Below, in pieces: positions 1 to 10,259 of a stretch of DNA of 24,940 nucleotides. Position numbers and translations under genes: made by a program. This stretch comes from Entomortierella parvispora (Eukaryota; Mortierellomycota; Mortierellomycetes; Mortierellales; Mortierellaceae): contig CAUYJH010000048.1 in NCBI GenBank assembly GCA_963573315.1, positions 1 to 24,940 of the forward strand, read 5' to 3'. Position 1 is the stretch's first letter; each line of letters starts with the position of its first letter. The notes under the pieces were generated by a model. That model was not told the origin of the DNA and made no database searches. It saw nothing but the letters and a program-made list of their open reading frames with translations.

Positions 1-1239
1 ATGCACAGCCGGTCTTCTAGTCCTTTCGAGAAGCAAGACTCTCCTCGAGAGCAACGCGCTTCAGAGGCGGAGCACGGTCGTCATGAAAGGTATCAGGGTT
101 CTAGCAATCACGAGGATCTCGGCACCACGGCTGAGCCTATTGAAATCGATCCTGTTGGTGGCGAAGAAGGCGGACATCGTCAGAGTCACTTGGACGGACA
201 ACGGCAGACTCCATCCCAGTTCGGATCCTCTCAATATGACCGGTATCGTTCTGACAGCCATGGGAACGGTGGATACAGCTATCCTCCTCACCACCACCCG
301 CAACAGCAGCAGCATCACCGTCATTCCCAGCAATCATCTTCTGCATCCCAGAGTCAATTCAGTCCACGCGACTCTGCAGAGATGAAGCCACTCCACAAGC
401 ATAGAGGACATGCCCACACGTCGTCTTTGGGTATGTCGCGAATGGATATTCAAGATATGAACCGACCCCACAAGGAATCGCGCCATGCTCATTCACGCTC
501 AATGGACTTTGGACGTATGGACTCTCGCCCTGTCTACCATCCAAGTGACGCCTCTGCTCCCAACCCATCCTCTTTGGACTACCCGCCAAGAATGGAAGGC
601 GGTAGCGGCGGTCATTCTTCCTATCACCATGGAAAGGAGCGTGGCCACTCTCATACCCCTTCGCTAGAGATGCCACCGATCCCCGGTCAGCAGATGCGCC
701 GGTTAGATGAACGTCGGCATGCAACTCAACAGCAGCAGCAACAACACTATATGGATGAACAGTCGATGCGTCGCCCACCACAACATCATCCACAGCACCA
801 TTCTCAAGCCCCCTATTCAAAATCGAGTTATGTCCCCTCTTCATCACGGTATCCTGCCCAAGAGCAGCACGATCAACAATTGCATCGCCACAGTTCGCAG
901 CGTCCGGCACAACAACAACAACAGCAACACAAAGAAATGATCACTCCTCATGACCCCGCGACGGCGTCCCAAGGACGCACTAGCGGAAACGGTGTCCAAG
1001 CCAATGGCACCGACAGCAACAACAACAGCAACAACATCAATGGCACGACTGACCAAGTGGACTCGCCCATCTCGAGCCCAACCCCGAGAACACCCCCTAC
1101 TGCTGCGCAGGAGGATCAACGGGCAATGGGTGGTATGGTCACAGCTACCTCCAACGCCCCTACTTCCGAGCCTTGTGCTCGATCCTCTGTAGGACCGATG
1201 GAAGAGGATAGCAAGAACGCCCCCGTTGCCGTCGTTTAG
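1..1239 (+). CDS. Gln/His/Ser-rich protein, 3' part (function unknown)
   Basis: An open frame of 412 codons runs from the first base of the window to a TAG at 1237-1239. The ATG at position 1 may be an internal Met, because nothing upstream is visible, so this is best treated as the 3' exon of a longer gene. I recognise no catalytic or DNA-binding domain. The protein is low in hydrophobic residues and rich in Gln, His, Ser and Pro, with short poly-Q and poly-H runs (about residues 97-107, 243-248, 304-310). It contains a motif repeated three times (about residues 132-145, 157-170 and 211-224) of the form K-x-R-G-H-A/S-H-T/S-x-S-L. This composition fits a disordered tail of a regulatory protein, but that is inference. 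Frame integrity over 1.2 kb with biased but non-random codons supports real coding. The 183-codon frame on the other strand is a shadow. Confidence 0.6.
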   Translation: MHSRSSSPFEKQDSPREQRASEAEHGRHERYQGSSNHEDLGTTAEPIEIDPVGGEEGGHRQSHLDGQRQTPSQFGSSQYDRYRSDSHGNGGYSYPPHHHPQQQQHHRHSQQSSSASQSQFSPRDSAEMKPLHKHRGHAHTSSLGMSRMDIQDMNRPHKESRHAHSRSMDFGRMDSRPVYHPSDASAPNPSSLDYPPRMEGGSGGHSSYHHGKERGHSHTPSLEMPPIPGQQMRRLDERRHATQQQQQQHYMDEQSMRRPPQHHPQHHSQAPYSKSSYVPSSSRYPAQEQHDQQLHRHSSQRPAQQQQQQHKEMITPHDPATASQGRTSGNGVQANGTDSNNNSNNINGTTDQVDSPISSPTPRTPPTAAQEDQRAMGGMVTATSNAPTSEPCARSSVGPMEEDSKNAPVAVV

Positions 1240-1551
1240 AAAAAAAAAAAAAAAAGAATCTCTATAATCATGTTCTGTAGTGTTACCTTTTTGCTTTCCG
1301 TTTCAATTGCTACTCTTGCCATTTATCAATTCTCTCTTTTTTTCCTTTACTTTCTTTCTTTTTTACTCTCATTTCCATTCATATACCAGATTCGTCCCAT
1401 TTCTGCCTCTATCTCTCTTCCCTTCCTTCATTTGTATTTCGCGTGAAGAAAAAAACAAAAACAAAAAATCGAACCAATGTACAACTCTGTCCTCAAAAAA
1501 AAATACCAAATCAAAATAAAACAAATTGAAGCCTTTTATTGTCTTTGCTGT
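1240..1551. other. Convergent intergenic region with overlapping 3' signals
   Basis: About 310 bases lie between two genes that point at each other. An A-run begins two bases after the stop of the left gene, and the rest is T-rich then A-rich. A plus-strand AATAAA lies at 1515-1520 and could end the left transcript. A minus-strand AATAAA at 1540-1535 lies only about a dozen bases after the ALG7 stop. If both are used, the two 3' untranslated regions would overlap. No gene is supported here. Confidence 0.5.
1535..1540 (-). terminator. AATAAA polyadenylation signal of ALG7
   Basis: Minus-strand AATAAA beginning about 11 nt after the TAG of ALG7 (1554-1552). Cleavage would fall within the T/A-rich convergent region, giving a very short 3' untranslated region. 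The hexamer is common in A/T-rich sequence, so use is inferred from position. Confidence 0.45.
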
Positions 1552-3391
1552 CTACAGATCGCCATCATAGACAAAGGTGACCAGCCTGTATCGAATAAAG
1601 AAGGCGACAAGACTGCAAACGGCCTGAATGACCATGACGGCGACGGTCAAATTCCGTTCCGAAAGCGGGCCAGTCTTGAGCAAGATCAAGTTCAAGATGG
1701 TCAAGTTGGTCATCTCGAGTGGGATCTGGCCCGTCTGGGCGTCGTATCGGACGTGGGTCAGTCTCAGGGCTTCCAGCGCCTTGACACAGAGCCAACCTTT
1801 GCGACCCAAACTTGACCTTGGCATGGGCGTGGATTGCGATTTTGAAGGGATCGTCGGCGAACTCGATCCTGCAGGAATACCATGTGAAAACGTGGACTGA
1901 GATCCTGGCGATGGCGGACTAGAGGGCTCAAACGAGTTCTCATGACTGGAAGTTGCGGCGAGAATAGATCCTGCAGAGGGGGATCGGGCCAGACTGCCTT
2001 GCTTGGACGAGGTGGAATGTTTTGAAGAATCGTGATGTCCATGATGATGATGATGGTGTTGTACTGGTTCAGCATCAAACGCAACATGGTCCAAAATAAC
2101 CCGACTTGGCTCCATCAAGTTTGTGCTGCGGTTATACCTTGGGACACGATGTCTCGGACACGGCACCAATCTGAACAACTGTGGAGAGGATAGTAGGAAA
2201 TTGAAGACTTGGGGGATAAAGAACAGCATCAACGTTTTGCTGTAATGGGACAAGATTCCGACCACTGCAAACGTCATGCCCGCAAAGTAACAGTACGTGT
2301 CGCCAATAAACACTTTGCTCGGGTGCCAATTATGGAGCAACAGACCCACGCTCACGCCAATGAATGGAATGATAAAGTATAATGAAAACAAGTGGGTCTC
2401 GATCGCCGGGCCTTTTGTCAAACTCGATTGCAAAAACAACATGTCGTTGATAGCGATTGAGCAAGCAATGACCAAAGACTGTCCAACCTCCACGCCGTTG
2501 ATTCCTGCCATAATGTTGATCGAATGAGTACAAAAGATGGCTACCATAGCCATGTAGACGTAGTACAGAGGTCCGAGATTGACCAACTGACCCAAGAAGG
2601 GACGAAGAGGGATAGGCACCACAATATAAGTCACGCCCGAGTTCACCCAGTAGACGACCAAGAGAGGGATAGCTGCAATTGCGGGAAGGGGCATCTTGAA
2701 GCGCCAACGGATATCCAGAACGTCGTCTGCAAAGCCCAAAAAGACCATGGATTGGATCGACAGTAATGCCGACAGTAATTCAGCCAGCTATCGATGAGGC
2801 AGAGGAGGAGATCATCATCAGCTACTTGAGAAATTACAACTACCATCCCCAATGTAGTCCCAGCTTTCTACTGAAATCAGATGGAATATTCTTTCGTAGA
2901 ACTTTTGTTACCTTGATATAAGGAAAAGTGAGAACCTTGATCTCCTGTGGATCACCATTGTTGGAGGCCGTGAACCACTTCATGAAGGGAAAAGGGATGA
3001 AGAGAAACATGGTCACCAAGTAGATCAATCCCGAGACCATTCCCATACTCTCGGGGCTAGTAGAGCACGACGTTGAGGAGGATCAAGAAAGGTGGAGCCT
3101 GGTTAGCTCTACTGTCTAGAAAGATGCCGTCTGTCCTTTTGAGTCATAAAGAAGCCAACGTGTTGCATACATGATTTGCTTTGATTTTTTGGCCAGGTCC
3201 ATGCCCTTGAGTCCTGCTTTAACAAAGATGGCTGATAGGGCGGGGATGGCGGACCAAGTGGTGATGCCAGCCAGGATTGAAAATCCAATGTTGACAGTGA
3301 GAGGGTCATGGGCGGTCGTAAGGATGATGAAGACGGCGCCGACCTCTGCGGCCAAAATGAGGGATGCTGTCACAGCTGAAATGGGCGCCAT
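1552..3391 (-). CDS. ALG7: UDP-GlcNAc:dolichyl-phosphate GlcNAc-1-phosphotransferase (ALG7/DPAGT1)
   Basis: Catalyses the first step of N-glycan precursor synthesis in the ER membrane, moving GlcNAc-1-phosphate from UDP-GlcNAc to dolichyl phosphate; it is the tunicamycin target. Three exons (3391-3171, 3056-2912, 2787-1552) with GT..AG introns of 114 and 124 nt join in phase to give 533 residues. The first junction restores the family motif I-P-E-S-M-G. Family marks seen: KG-x-DL-x-KK near residue 62, FIPFPF, the Asp pair GFADD (140-144), [10 protein letters not shown] (about 213-222), [12 protein letters not shown] (about 282-293), PCPRHRVPR (about 331-339) and ERNLT near 499, all among many hydrophobic segments. 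It is longer than the usual 400-450 residues because of an insertion of roughly 90 residues (about 356-450), Ser/Pro-rich with a His run (366-374), in the loop after the RHR motif. The start is the Met that opens the first transmembrane segment. Confidence 0.93.
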
Positions 3392-4328
3392 GGTGAGATG
3401 TGTGGCAAGGCGGCGGAAGCTGTGCGCCTGTGAGGAGTTCCTTTCTTTCGAATGTATTCCTTGTCCAGAGTTGTCCCGAGAGTATCGTAAGAAGCGCGTG
3501 CGATTCCGCGTTAAAGCGTGTCCTGGAGAGATGAAGAGATGTGAGTGGACATGCATCCATGCATCATCCATCTCCCCAACTTCTTCTCGCCACGTCCTGT
3601 TCTGCCGGAAAATGCACGTGCACGATCGTGATTTGTGGCCACCAATTTGGAACGAGAATGTGAATGTGTTTGCTGAGAGCCTTGTTTGTGGGTGCTGTGT
3701 GGCCCGTGAAGAGAGAAAGCGCATCTCTGGTGGCCATCCACATCCCGTCCCCTTGTCTCTTCTGGGTGCCTGTCCTTGCTCGAGGGTTTGTCCTTTGTCT
3801 GTGCGCCCTCAAGCGAACTCAATTGCCTCCTCAAGCTGACCTATTCAGGTTGAGAATGAGTCCATTGAGAATCACTCCTCGTATCCTTCGCAGACGTAGA
3901 CGTAGACTTGATCTTGGATCTGTCACTTACGGCAATTGTGCCCTTTTTTCATCTTCTTAACGGCCAGCTGCAAACCCAATCTTACTGCAGTCATAGAAAA
4001 GAAAAGAAAATGAGCCAATGGTCTGATCTGGATGCAGCACCAGCTGCAGCGCCATGCTTTTGTTTTCTTTTTTTCTTGTGCGCCTGGCGATCCTGCGATG
4101 TGACTTTGATTTTTTTTTTTTTTTTTTTACCCAGGGAAACCGTGGAGAAAAAAAAAAGACAAAAAGGCACATACTTCCGCCATTCCTTTCTTCTTCAGCT
4201 CCATTCCTCGCTCCATTCTTCTACTTCAAAGCTCCGGTCCACAAGCTCCTGCCCCACCGTCCTCCTGTTCCGAGAACCGTGTCGTCAACACTCTCCTCTT
4301 TCAACACCGCACTCCCCATATAGAGCAT
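3392..4328. promoter_or_regulatory. Shared divergent upstream region of ALG7 and the amino acid permease
   Basis: 937 bases between two start codons that point away from each other. It holds a T19 run at 4110-4128, an A-run at 4149-4157, and a pyrimidine-rich stretch (about 4180-4320) directly before the permease ATG, as is common in fungal promoters and leaders. The long plus-strand frames here (3171-3839, 3908-4378) have no recognisable protein character; the first runs antisense through ALG7 exon 1. I see no RNA gene. Confidence 0.5.
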
Positions 4329-7300
4329 ATGTCAAAGGCCGACCAGCAGGACGAGACAGGGTCCTTGTACGACCATGACAGGATCGTCCTCGAGAGGCTT
4401 GGTTATAAACAGGTAACGGCTTCCCTTCCTCCCCCTCTTCATGTCTCCTCGTTTTAGGCGCTTTCTTGGAGGACTCTTTCTCTATCTCATTTCCGTTAGC
4501 TCGTCTGCTAATCTGCGCGACTGACCATCAAGGTGGCCCCGAAAACTGACATGTTATCTGATTTCCTCTTTCTTTCTCTCCCACATACACTCTCCGCCTA
4601 ACACACACTCTCCGCCTTTACTCCGCTCGCACCCTCCTTCTCCCGATGGAAACCAATGACCATCCGCACACCTCTGCAGTCCCTTGATCGGTCTCTCTCA
4701 GCATTCAGTAACTTTGGCGTTACCTTCTCCTGCTGCTCCATCCTGGCAGGCTTGACTCCTCTGTACGGAGAAGCCCTCCAGTCAGGAGGGCCAATGACCG
4801 TCATTTGGGGTAATGCTGGGGTTCCGTAACATTGCTGGAGATGGGTTGCCAATCTTTCCTCGGTTGGGGGGTGCGCTTGTTGTGAATGAGGGGGGAACAC
4901 AAAAGTAACCTTACATCGGTGCCTGAACTTGATCCCCTGCATTTTAGGTTGGCTTCTTGTCAGTTTCTTTACCCTCATGGTCGGATTGTCGTTGGCAGAG
5001 ATCTGCTCTGCATTCCCAACCTCAGGAGGACTGTATGTCTGGACCACAAGACTCTGTTCTGCAGGCTGGGCACCGATTGCTTCATGGACCGTAGGCTATA
5101 CCAACTGGCTTGGATTGGTAAGTGAGGGAACAGACGGAACCCGCAGACAAGAGGGAGAACAGGTTCATGGTTTTTTCTTTCTTTCTTTCTTTGTTTCTTT
5201 TGAAAAGCAATTTCACTCTTCGACTCTTCACGTCTTTACGTGCCTTTTTGTTTCTGGGAGAAGCGAAAGGAAGAGGGGGTTGATTGTTCTGGATCCTTGA
5301 GCTTTGGGAACGAACGCCAGGAAGAAAAAAACACAAAGAGCGGCGACAAGTTACTCCTGCAGCGCACAGGCTGAGGAGTGAAAAGGAAAGGAGAACAAAT
5401 CGCCGAAGGGTCCAGAAGCTCTCACTTTTGTTCAACACTAGGGGCTTTTTGCATGTAAAGGGTGGTGCATTAACCTTGTTTGGGGATTCCCACGAAAGCC
5501 AAGAGAGAACGAAATGATTGACTAACCATAACGTCTTTTTTTTTTTCTTTCTTACCTCCACCCCTTTGTGTCGTGTGCCTCTCTCTCTGTCTGCATTCCC
5601 ATTTCTTCTGGGAATCAATTGGGATCGTTGGGATCGGAAAAATCAGTGTGGTAAGGGTCTCTTCAGGAACAACGGAGCTACAATTGCATCCATCCTCACG
5701 CGACAAAGATCTCGACCCAGCCGTTTGAGGAATGAATTTTTGAATCAAAACTAACACATTTTTTCTTTTTGTTGACGAAATTGCACATTCCAATAGTTGC
5801 AATTGCCAGTACAGATCTGGCCATGGCGCAGTTCTTGGGCTCGCTCATTTCCATGACCTCGTCCTATAGCCCCAACACCTACGTTATCTTTGCGATATAC
5901 GTTTGCATCCTGTTGTTGCATGGCGTCGTCAATTCGATGACGGTTCGCCTCAATGGACTCTTCAACAACATTTCAGGTTCGAGAAAAAAACACCAATTTT
6001 TCAAAGCGTCGTGTGTCTCCCACCTTTCTCGACGCAAGGAAGACTAACACGATCAATTGCTTTTTCTAAAAAAAATTTACTAGTATGGTGGCATGTGTTT
6101 GGAACGTCCATTATCGTCATTGTGGTCCTGGTCACGACACCCGAGAAGCAGTCGGCGGCGTTCGTGTTCACAAAATGGGTCAACAACACGGGATGGTCGT
6201 CTGGATTTTACGTCTTCATGCTGGGTCTCCTCCAAAGTCAATATACCCTCTCTGGCTATGATTCAGCCGCGCACATGTCGGAAGAGACCCAAAATGCTCA
6301 ACACGGTGGTCCCATGGGCATCATCATGGCCATTGTCGTCGCCAGTGCGGTCGGATGGGTCTTCTTGGTCGGCATGACTTTTTGCATCACCGATTTTCAG
6401 AGCCAGATCGTGCACCCCAAAGTCGGCGTCGCCCTTTCCCAAATCTTTTTGGACTCTGCAGGCCAGAGACTGGCCATCTTTTTGATCGCCATCATCTTGG
6501 GCGCTCAGTTTTTCTGCGGGAGTGCCTTGACATTGGCAAGTTCTCGCATGGTGTATGCTTTTGCGCGTGATGGAGCTTTGGTAAGTCCCCCCTTTTTTTT
6601 ATGGGCGCACCCCCTTTTGTTATCGGATGGCAACAACTATTGAAACACCCTTCTCTAACACGTTTGTTGTTTCCTCCTCGCCTTCAATTAGCCCATATCC
6701 AAGACACTCCATAAGCTCAACAAGGAGAAATCACCCGTTGCGGCTGTTTGGTTCAACATTGCGTTCTGTTTCGTGTTGGGTTTGCCATACATCTGGTCCG
6801 AGACTGCTTACACTGCGATCGTCTCTGTCAACACAATCGCGTCCTCAATCTCTTACCTGATCCCTATTCTGTGCCGCATCATCTTGGCCCGCAACACCTT
6901 TGAGCCCGGTCCATTCAACCTGGGTCGATTCTCGACCCCCGTGGGCGTCATTGCCTCGACTTGGATCACCGTCACCTCGGCTTTGTTCCTCTGCCCGACC
7001 GCGTACCCTGTCACACCCACCAACATGAACTACGCTCTGGTACCCTTTGTTTTGGTGGTGGGACTTTGTGTGACCTATTTCGCTATCTGGGGTCGACATT
7101 GGTTCAAGCCCGGAGGCGGCATCACCTCTGCAACCATGAAGACAGAGACAGAAAAGTCGGAATTAGATATGGAGAGCAGTGACGACAGTACGGACGTGGA
7201 CCAAGGGGGGGACGACCCCTATGGAAGCTCGAACGAGAAGACTCATGAGTTGTCGCACATCTTTTCGCATACTCCACCCATGAGTCCGGAACTGAGTGGG

Positions 7301-7345
7301 TCGGAAGACGAAGTTGGGTTCCCGGAAGACCAGCGGCGTTGTTGA
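4329..7345 (+). CDS. APC-superfamily amino acid/GABA-type permease
   Basis: Predicted plasma- or vacuolar-membrane transporter of the fungal amino acid/GABA/choline permease group (Pfam AA_permease_2 type); the substrate cannot be read from sequence. Exons: 4329-4412, 4680-4809, 4948-5117, a proposed micro-exon 5647-5650, 5797-5976, 6084-6580, 6692-7345, giving 572 residues. Junctions restore family sequence: LGYKQ joined to SLDRSLSAFSNFGVTFS, and NNIS joined to VWWHVFGT. The signature GYDSAAHMSEET is at about residues 247-258. About twelve hydrophobic segments are expected and seen. The C-terminal tail (about 505-572) is acidic and Ser-rich and lacks membrane segments, so it may carry regulation by phosphorylation or ubiquitin (inference). 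Without the 4-nt exon the frame does not close (1715 nt). Intron 3 is unusually long; the others are 107-267 nt, and introns 4 and 5 contain CTAAC branch points. Confidence 0.88.
5647..5650 (+). other. Proposed 4-nt micro-exon (TGTG) of the permease
   Basis: Exon 3 ends in phase 0 at 5117, while exon 4 (5797) needs one base to complete a Val codon, so direct joining breaks the frame. The sequence cag|TGTG|gtaagg supplies 4 nt (3n+1) with a strong donor. Upstream, a CTAAC branch point (5522-5526) is followed by a long pyrimidine tract, and the next AG anywhere downstream is 5645-5646, exactly before TGTG. Downstream, a second CTAAC at 5751-5755 serves the acceptor at 5795-5796. The added residue (Cys129) also restores the spacing I expect between N-x-L-G-x and A-S in related permeases. 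Alternatives are a sequencing error or a non-canonical splice site. Confidence 0.6.
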
Positions 7346-7654
7346 CAGAAACAAATACATGTTCAATAGATGAATATGACTGCAAAAATATCATTTTGAT
7401 TGTTGAAAACGGTGATATCCTTGATTAACGGATGAGTAGTCCCCTTCAGTACGGGTTCTTGCAAGATGAAAACCTATTTGGTTTTTAAAGTCGACATTCC
7501 TAGTTTTCAATCGAACTTTTTCAGCAATAATCGTAGAGAGGGGAGTTTTTACTAGAATTACAGGTGCGACGAGAAAAAAAAAAAAAGAGTTTCTAAATCT
7601 CTTGTCATATCTTCAAGTGGGCGGCTATACGTTGCCCTATTTCTTTCTGTTTCT
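7346..7654. other. Convergent intergenic region, permease and AAAP transporter 3' ends
   Basis: About 310 A/T-rich bases between two stop codons. I see no exact AATAAA on either strand; the variants AATACA and AATATG (about 7353-7377) lie just after the permease stop and could substitute. An A13 run lies near 7574-7586. No gene or RNA is supported. Confidence 0.4.
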
Positions 7655-9711
7655 TCACTGTCGTCTAAAGTCGGCAATCAGATGCCTGATGGCATCAATC
7701 GTGCCAAGGACCATGGCAACGAGTCCAATGGCAAGGACAAACCAAGCCCAGCCTTTTGTCCAAAGGGATTTCCTTTTCAGTCCTCCCAGCCTCTGGTAAC
7801 ACATGACGGGCATGATAAAGACCAACAAGCACATTGTCAAAGACCCTAAAAGATCCATTACATCCCCAAAGAAGGGGACGACCGATGCAATCAGGCCCAC
7901 GAGAAAGACGATCAAGGACCGAAGGATGGCTCGTTTAAAAAACTGCTCCAACAGGGTTCCCCGCTGGAATCTTGGTGATCGTTTCGAGATGGATTCTTCC
8001 ATCATCATAGCCAAAGACGTCAATAGAATCGGTGCGGCCAAAAGCACATGAAGCGTGATGAGTGAGTTGGCCAGGATGGACCAAGCACCTATTAAAGGAA
8101 AAAAAAGTATAGAAGGTTGAGCCCAATGACTCGTTCAAGACGCGTCAAAATATCCAATCGCGTGTGCAACAATATCCAATCGCGTTTGGTATGTTTTTCC
8201 ACTTTTTGATATACCTCTTGGCAGATTCTTGAGAATAGGACTCAGGGTCATGTCTCCGTAGGCAAGGTAGCCGACCACCGCGATGGATATGTACATGACA
8301 AAGCAGACGGATAAAGCGCACCAGAGAGCCCTATTCCAGCTCCTCGGATACAGCATGCTTTGCTCTACATGAGGATAGACGACATTTCCTCCATAGGCAA
8401 AAGAAATGGTCGCCAAGCTCAACGGCATCTTTGCCCAGTCCACCAACCGATGGTGCGCCTTCAGCACCTCTTGAGCTCCATGAACAATCTGGTCAATCGA
8501 AACGCCGATCGTGATCACCACCACGCCCATCGTCGCGACGGCGCCTAGGATACTGAGGAGCGCGACTTCCTTCATGGTTTTGGTGAAAATCAAACAACAC
8601 CATACAAAGGCCGAGCAGACAATGACGTACACGTATACGGGGAAATGAGTTGCGGAAGCCGAGGAGTTGATCATGGACTCTATCAAAGTCGCAGACAAGA
8701 TCATGTAGAGAACGGCGCAACCAAACAGATTGACCGCTACGACTCCGAAAGCAAAGTAGTGACCCAAAGCTCCGTACGAATCCCTTGCAATCTCTTGGTA
8801 TGAAGTTCGTCTTGTATCGCTGGAAAAGAGAGAGAAGAAGGAGGAGGGGTGAGTCTTTCGGCGAAAAAGAAAAAAAAAGGTAGGAGAGATAGACCTACGT
8901 TTTTAGATAGAGGCAATCGATCAGGATACAGCCTGTGTACGTCGACATGAACAAGGCCAAGACGATGATGAGCGATCCAAGCCATCCAGATTCAGAGACG
9001 GCATGCGGCATGCCCAACGTGCCCGTGCCCCCGACGACGCATCTACAGTTCAGTGAGAAAGAAGGTAACCAAAGACGTTTGAGAACCATTGACCGTTGGG
9101 ATCAGAAAGAATATTGCTCATCTCTCTCTCTCTTCCCTCTCTCTTCTCTCTCTCTTTCTCTTTTCTTACACGAGCGACGCTACTGTTTTAAATGTACTGA
9201 CGCCACCGTGTCGGACCGTCCGCGTGGATTCGCTTCTACTTGTTATCCTGCCAATTTGCATCTCTGCACCATCATTGCCGCCGCCACCACTTCTGATTAT
9301 TGCAGCAGTAGTGATAGCGGCTGTCTTTTCAATACCACTCTTCTCATGATCGCCCGCAAAACTCAGATTGGACTCAACGATGGTCGAGCCCGACTCAAAG
9401 GTCTCTGCAGACCCCCTCCTCATCGAGAACCAGGGAGGGAATGGAGACAAAAGAGAGGACGTTCTTTTGATATCAGGAGGAAGAGAGGAAGATAATGACG
9501 GTTGGTGATGTCCATGGCGACTGCTATTGGTGTCCTCGGATGTAGAAAAGACAGAGCTGCCATTGTCCACACTCGCGCTTGCACTGCCGCTGTCGTTACT
9601 AGTCGAAGACGTGATCTCAGTGGTAGTGGTAGTAGTGGTGGTACTGGTCCTGTTGGCATGTTGGGTGTTTGGAGGACCCTTTGTTTGGAATGGAGAGGGC
9701 GTGGGCTCCAT
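7655..9711 (-). CDS. AAAP-family amino acid transporter (vacuolar AVT-like)
   Basis: Predicted proton-coupled amino acid transporter of the AAAP family (Pfam Aa_trans); fungal members mostly sit in the vacuole membrane. Exons 9711-9170, 9042-8899, 8819-8215 and 8088-7655 with introns of 127, 79 and 126 nt give 574 residues. Junctions restore family sequence: VASLV joined to CVVGGTGTLGMPHAVSESGW at about residue 181, and NLPRG joined to AWSILANSLITLHVLLAAP at about 431. Residues 1-175 are a hydrophilic Ser/Thr-rich tail with an eight-Thr run (24-31), followed by about eleven hydrophobic segments. A long cytosolic N-tail is common in this family. The ATG at 9711 is the first Met in frame; the frame stays open about 70 nt further upstream without an ATG. 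It is convergent with the permease. Substrate and direction cannot be read from sequence. Confidence 0.88.
8149..8185. repeat. Two 15-bp direct copies with 22-bp period inside an AAAP transporter intron
   Basis: The 15-mer aatatccaatcgcgt occurs at 8149-8163 and again at 8171-8185, within intron 3 (8214-8089) of the AAAP transporter gene. It looks like a recent 22-bp tandem duplication. No role is evident. Confidence 0.8.
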
Positions 9712-10259
9712 TTGAAACGACGATAGAAGAAGAAAGAATGGGAGGTTGAATTGGGAATCGATCGTAAAGAGATAGATAAACAAAGGGCTGTGGAGAACGC
9801 GTGGAACCGACGATTGGAAGGGAGGAGGTAGGGGTGTGTCAAAAGAAAGGGAAAAAAATAGAGTTAAGATGTCAAGGGCAGTGGTGAAAGTTGGAATGAG
9901 GGAGGTGGGGAGAAACAGAGACGAGGGTGCAAAGAGCGAGAGAGAGAGGAAAAGAGAGAGAGAGAGAGAGAAAGAAAGAAAAGGAAAATAAGCAAGAAAA
10001 GGGTCGCGTCTTTTTTCCGTGGATTCCAGATGGAACGGCGATCGAGCAAAGAGATCTCAGGACATGGCCCTGTTCAGCACACAGTGAGACAGTCAGTCCA
10101 TAAATACATTCAAAAGGGTTGTGAACTTGTAGCCTTAGCTGTCTCAACTGTTTTATTGTTGCCCAAAAAGCGCAACAAGAACGTGGCAACAAAACGAGCT
10201 CTTCTTCCCCTCTCCCCTTCTTTCACGCTGTTGAAGTGGGCGAGTCCTCTAGTTGCGTT
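9712..10259. promoter_or_regulatory. AAAP transporter promoter plus carboxypeptidase 3' end
   Basis: 548 bases between two minus-strand genes. The left part (about 9880-9985) is almost pure purine on the plus strand, ending in a GA microsatellite, so the transcript strand is CT-rich as in the upstream regions of the other genes here. The right part contains a minus-strand AATAAA (10157-10152), about 100 nt after the carboxypeptidase stop. No gene is supported. Confidence 0.5.
10152..10157 (-). terminator. AATAAA polyadenylation signal of the carboxypeptidase
   Basis: Minus-strand AATAAA about 103 nt after the TAG at 10262-10260, in an ordinary position for a fungal 3' end. Confidence 0.5.

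Noticed and set aside
359-910. 183-codon minus-strand frame
   Set aside because: Antisense to the Gln/His-rich coding frame; composition mirrors the repeats and no domain is seen.
3171-3839. 222-codon plus-strand frame
   Set aside because: Runs antisense through ALG7 exon 1 and its promoter; no recognisable protein character.
4110-4128. T-run as a transcription terminator
   Set aside because: No RNA polymerase III gene or hairpin precedes it; it lies in a divergent promoter and is ordinary low complexity.
5082-5618. 178-codon minus-strand frame in the long permease intron
   Set aside because: Lys-rich because of the antisense T-runs; starts in permease exon 3 and has no domain.
5590-5650. 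A longer exon ending at 5650 instead of the 4-nt exon
   Set aside because: No AG acceptor lies between the CTAAC at 5522 and the AG at 5645-5646, and the upstream reading (GINWDRWDRKNQC) does not resemble a permease.
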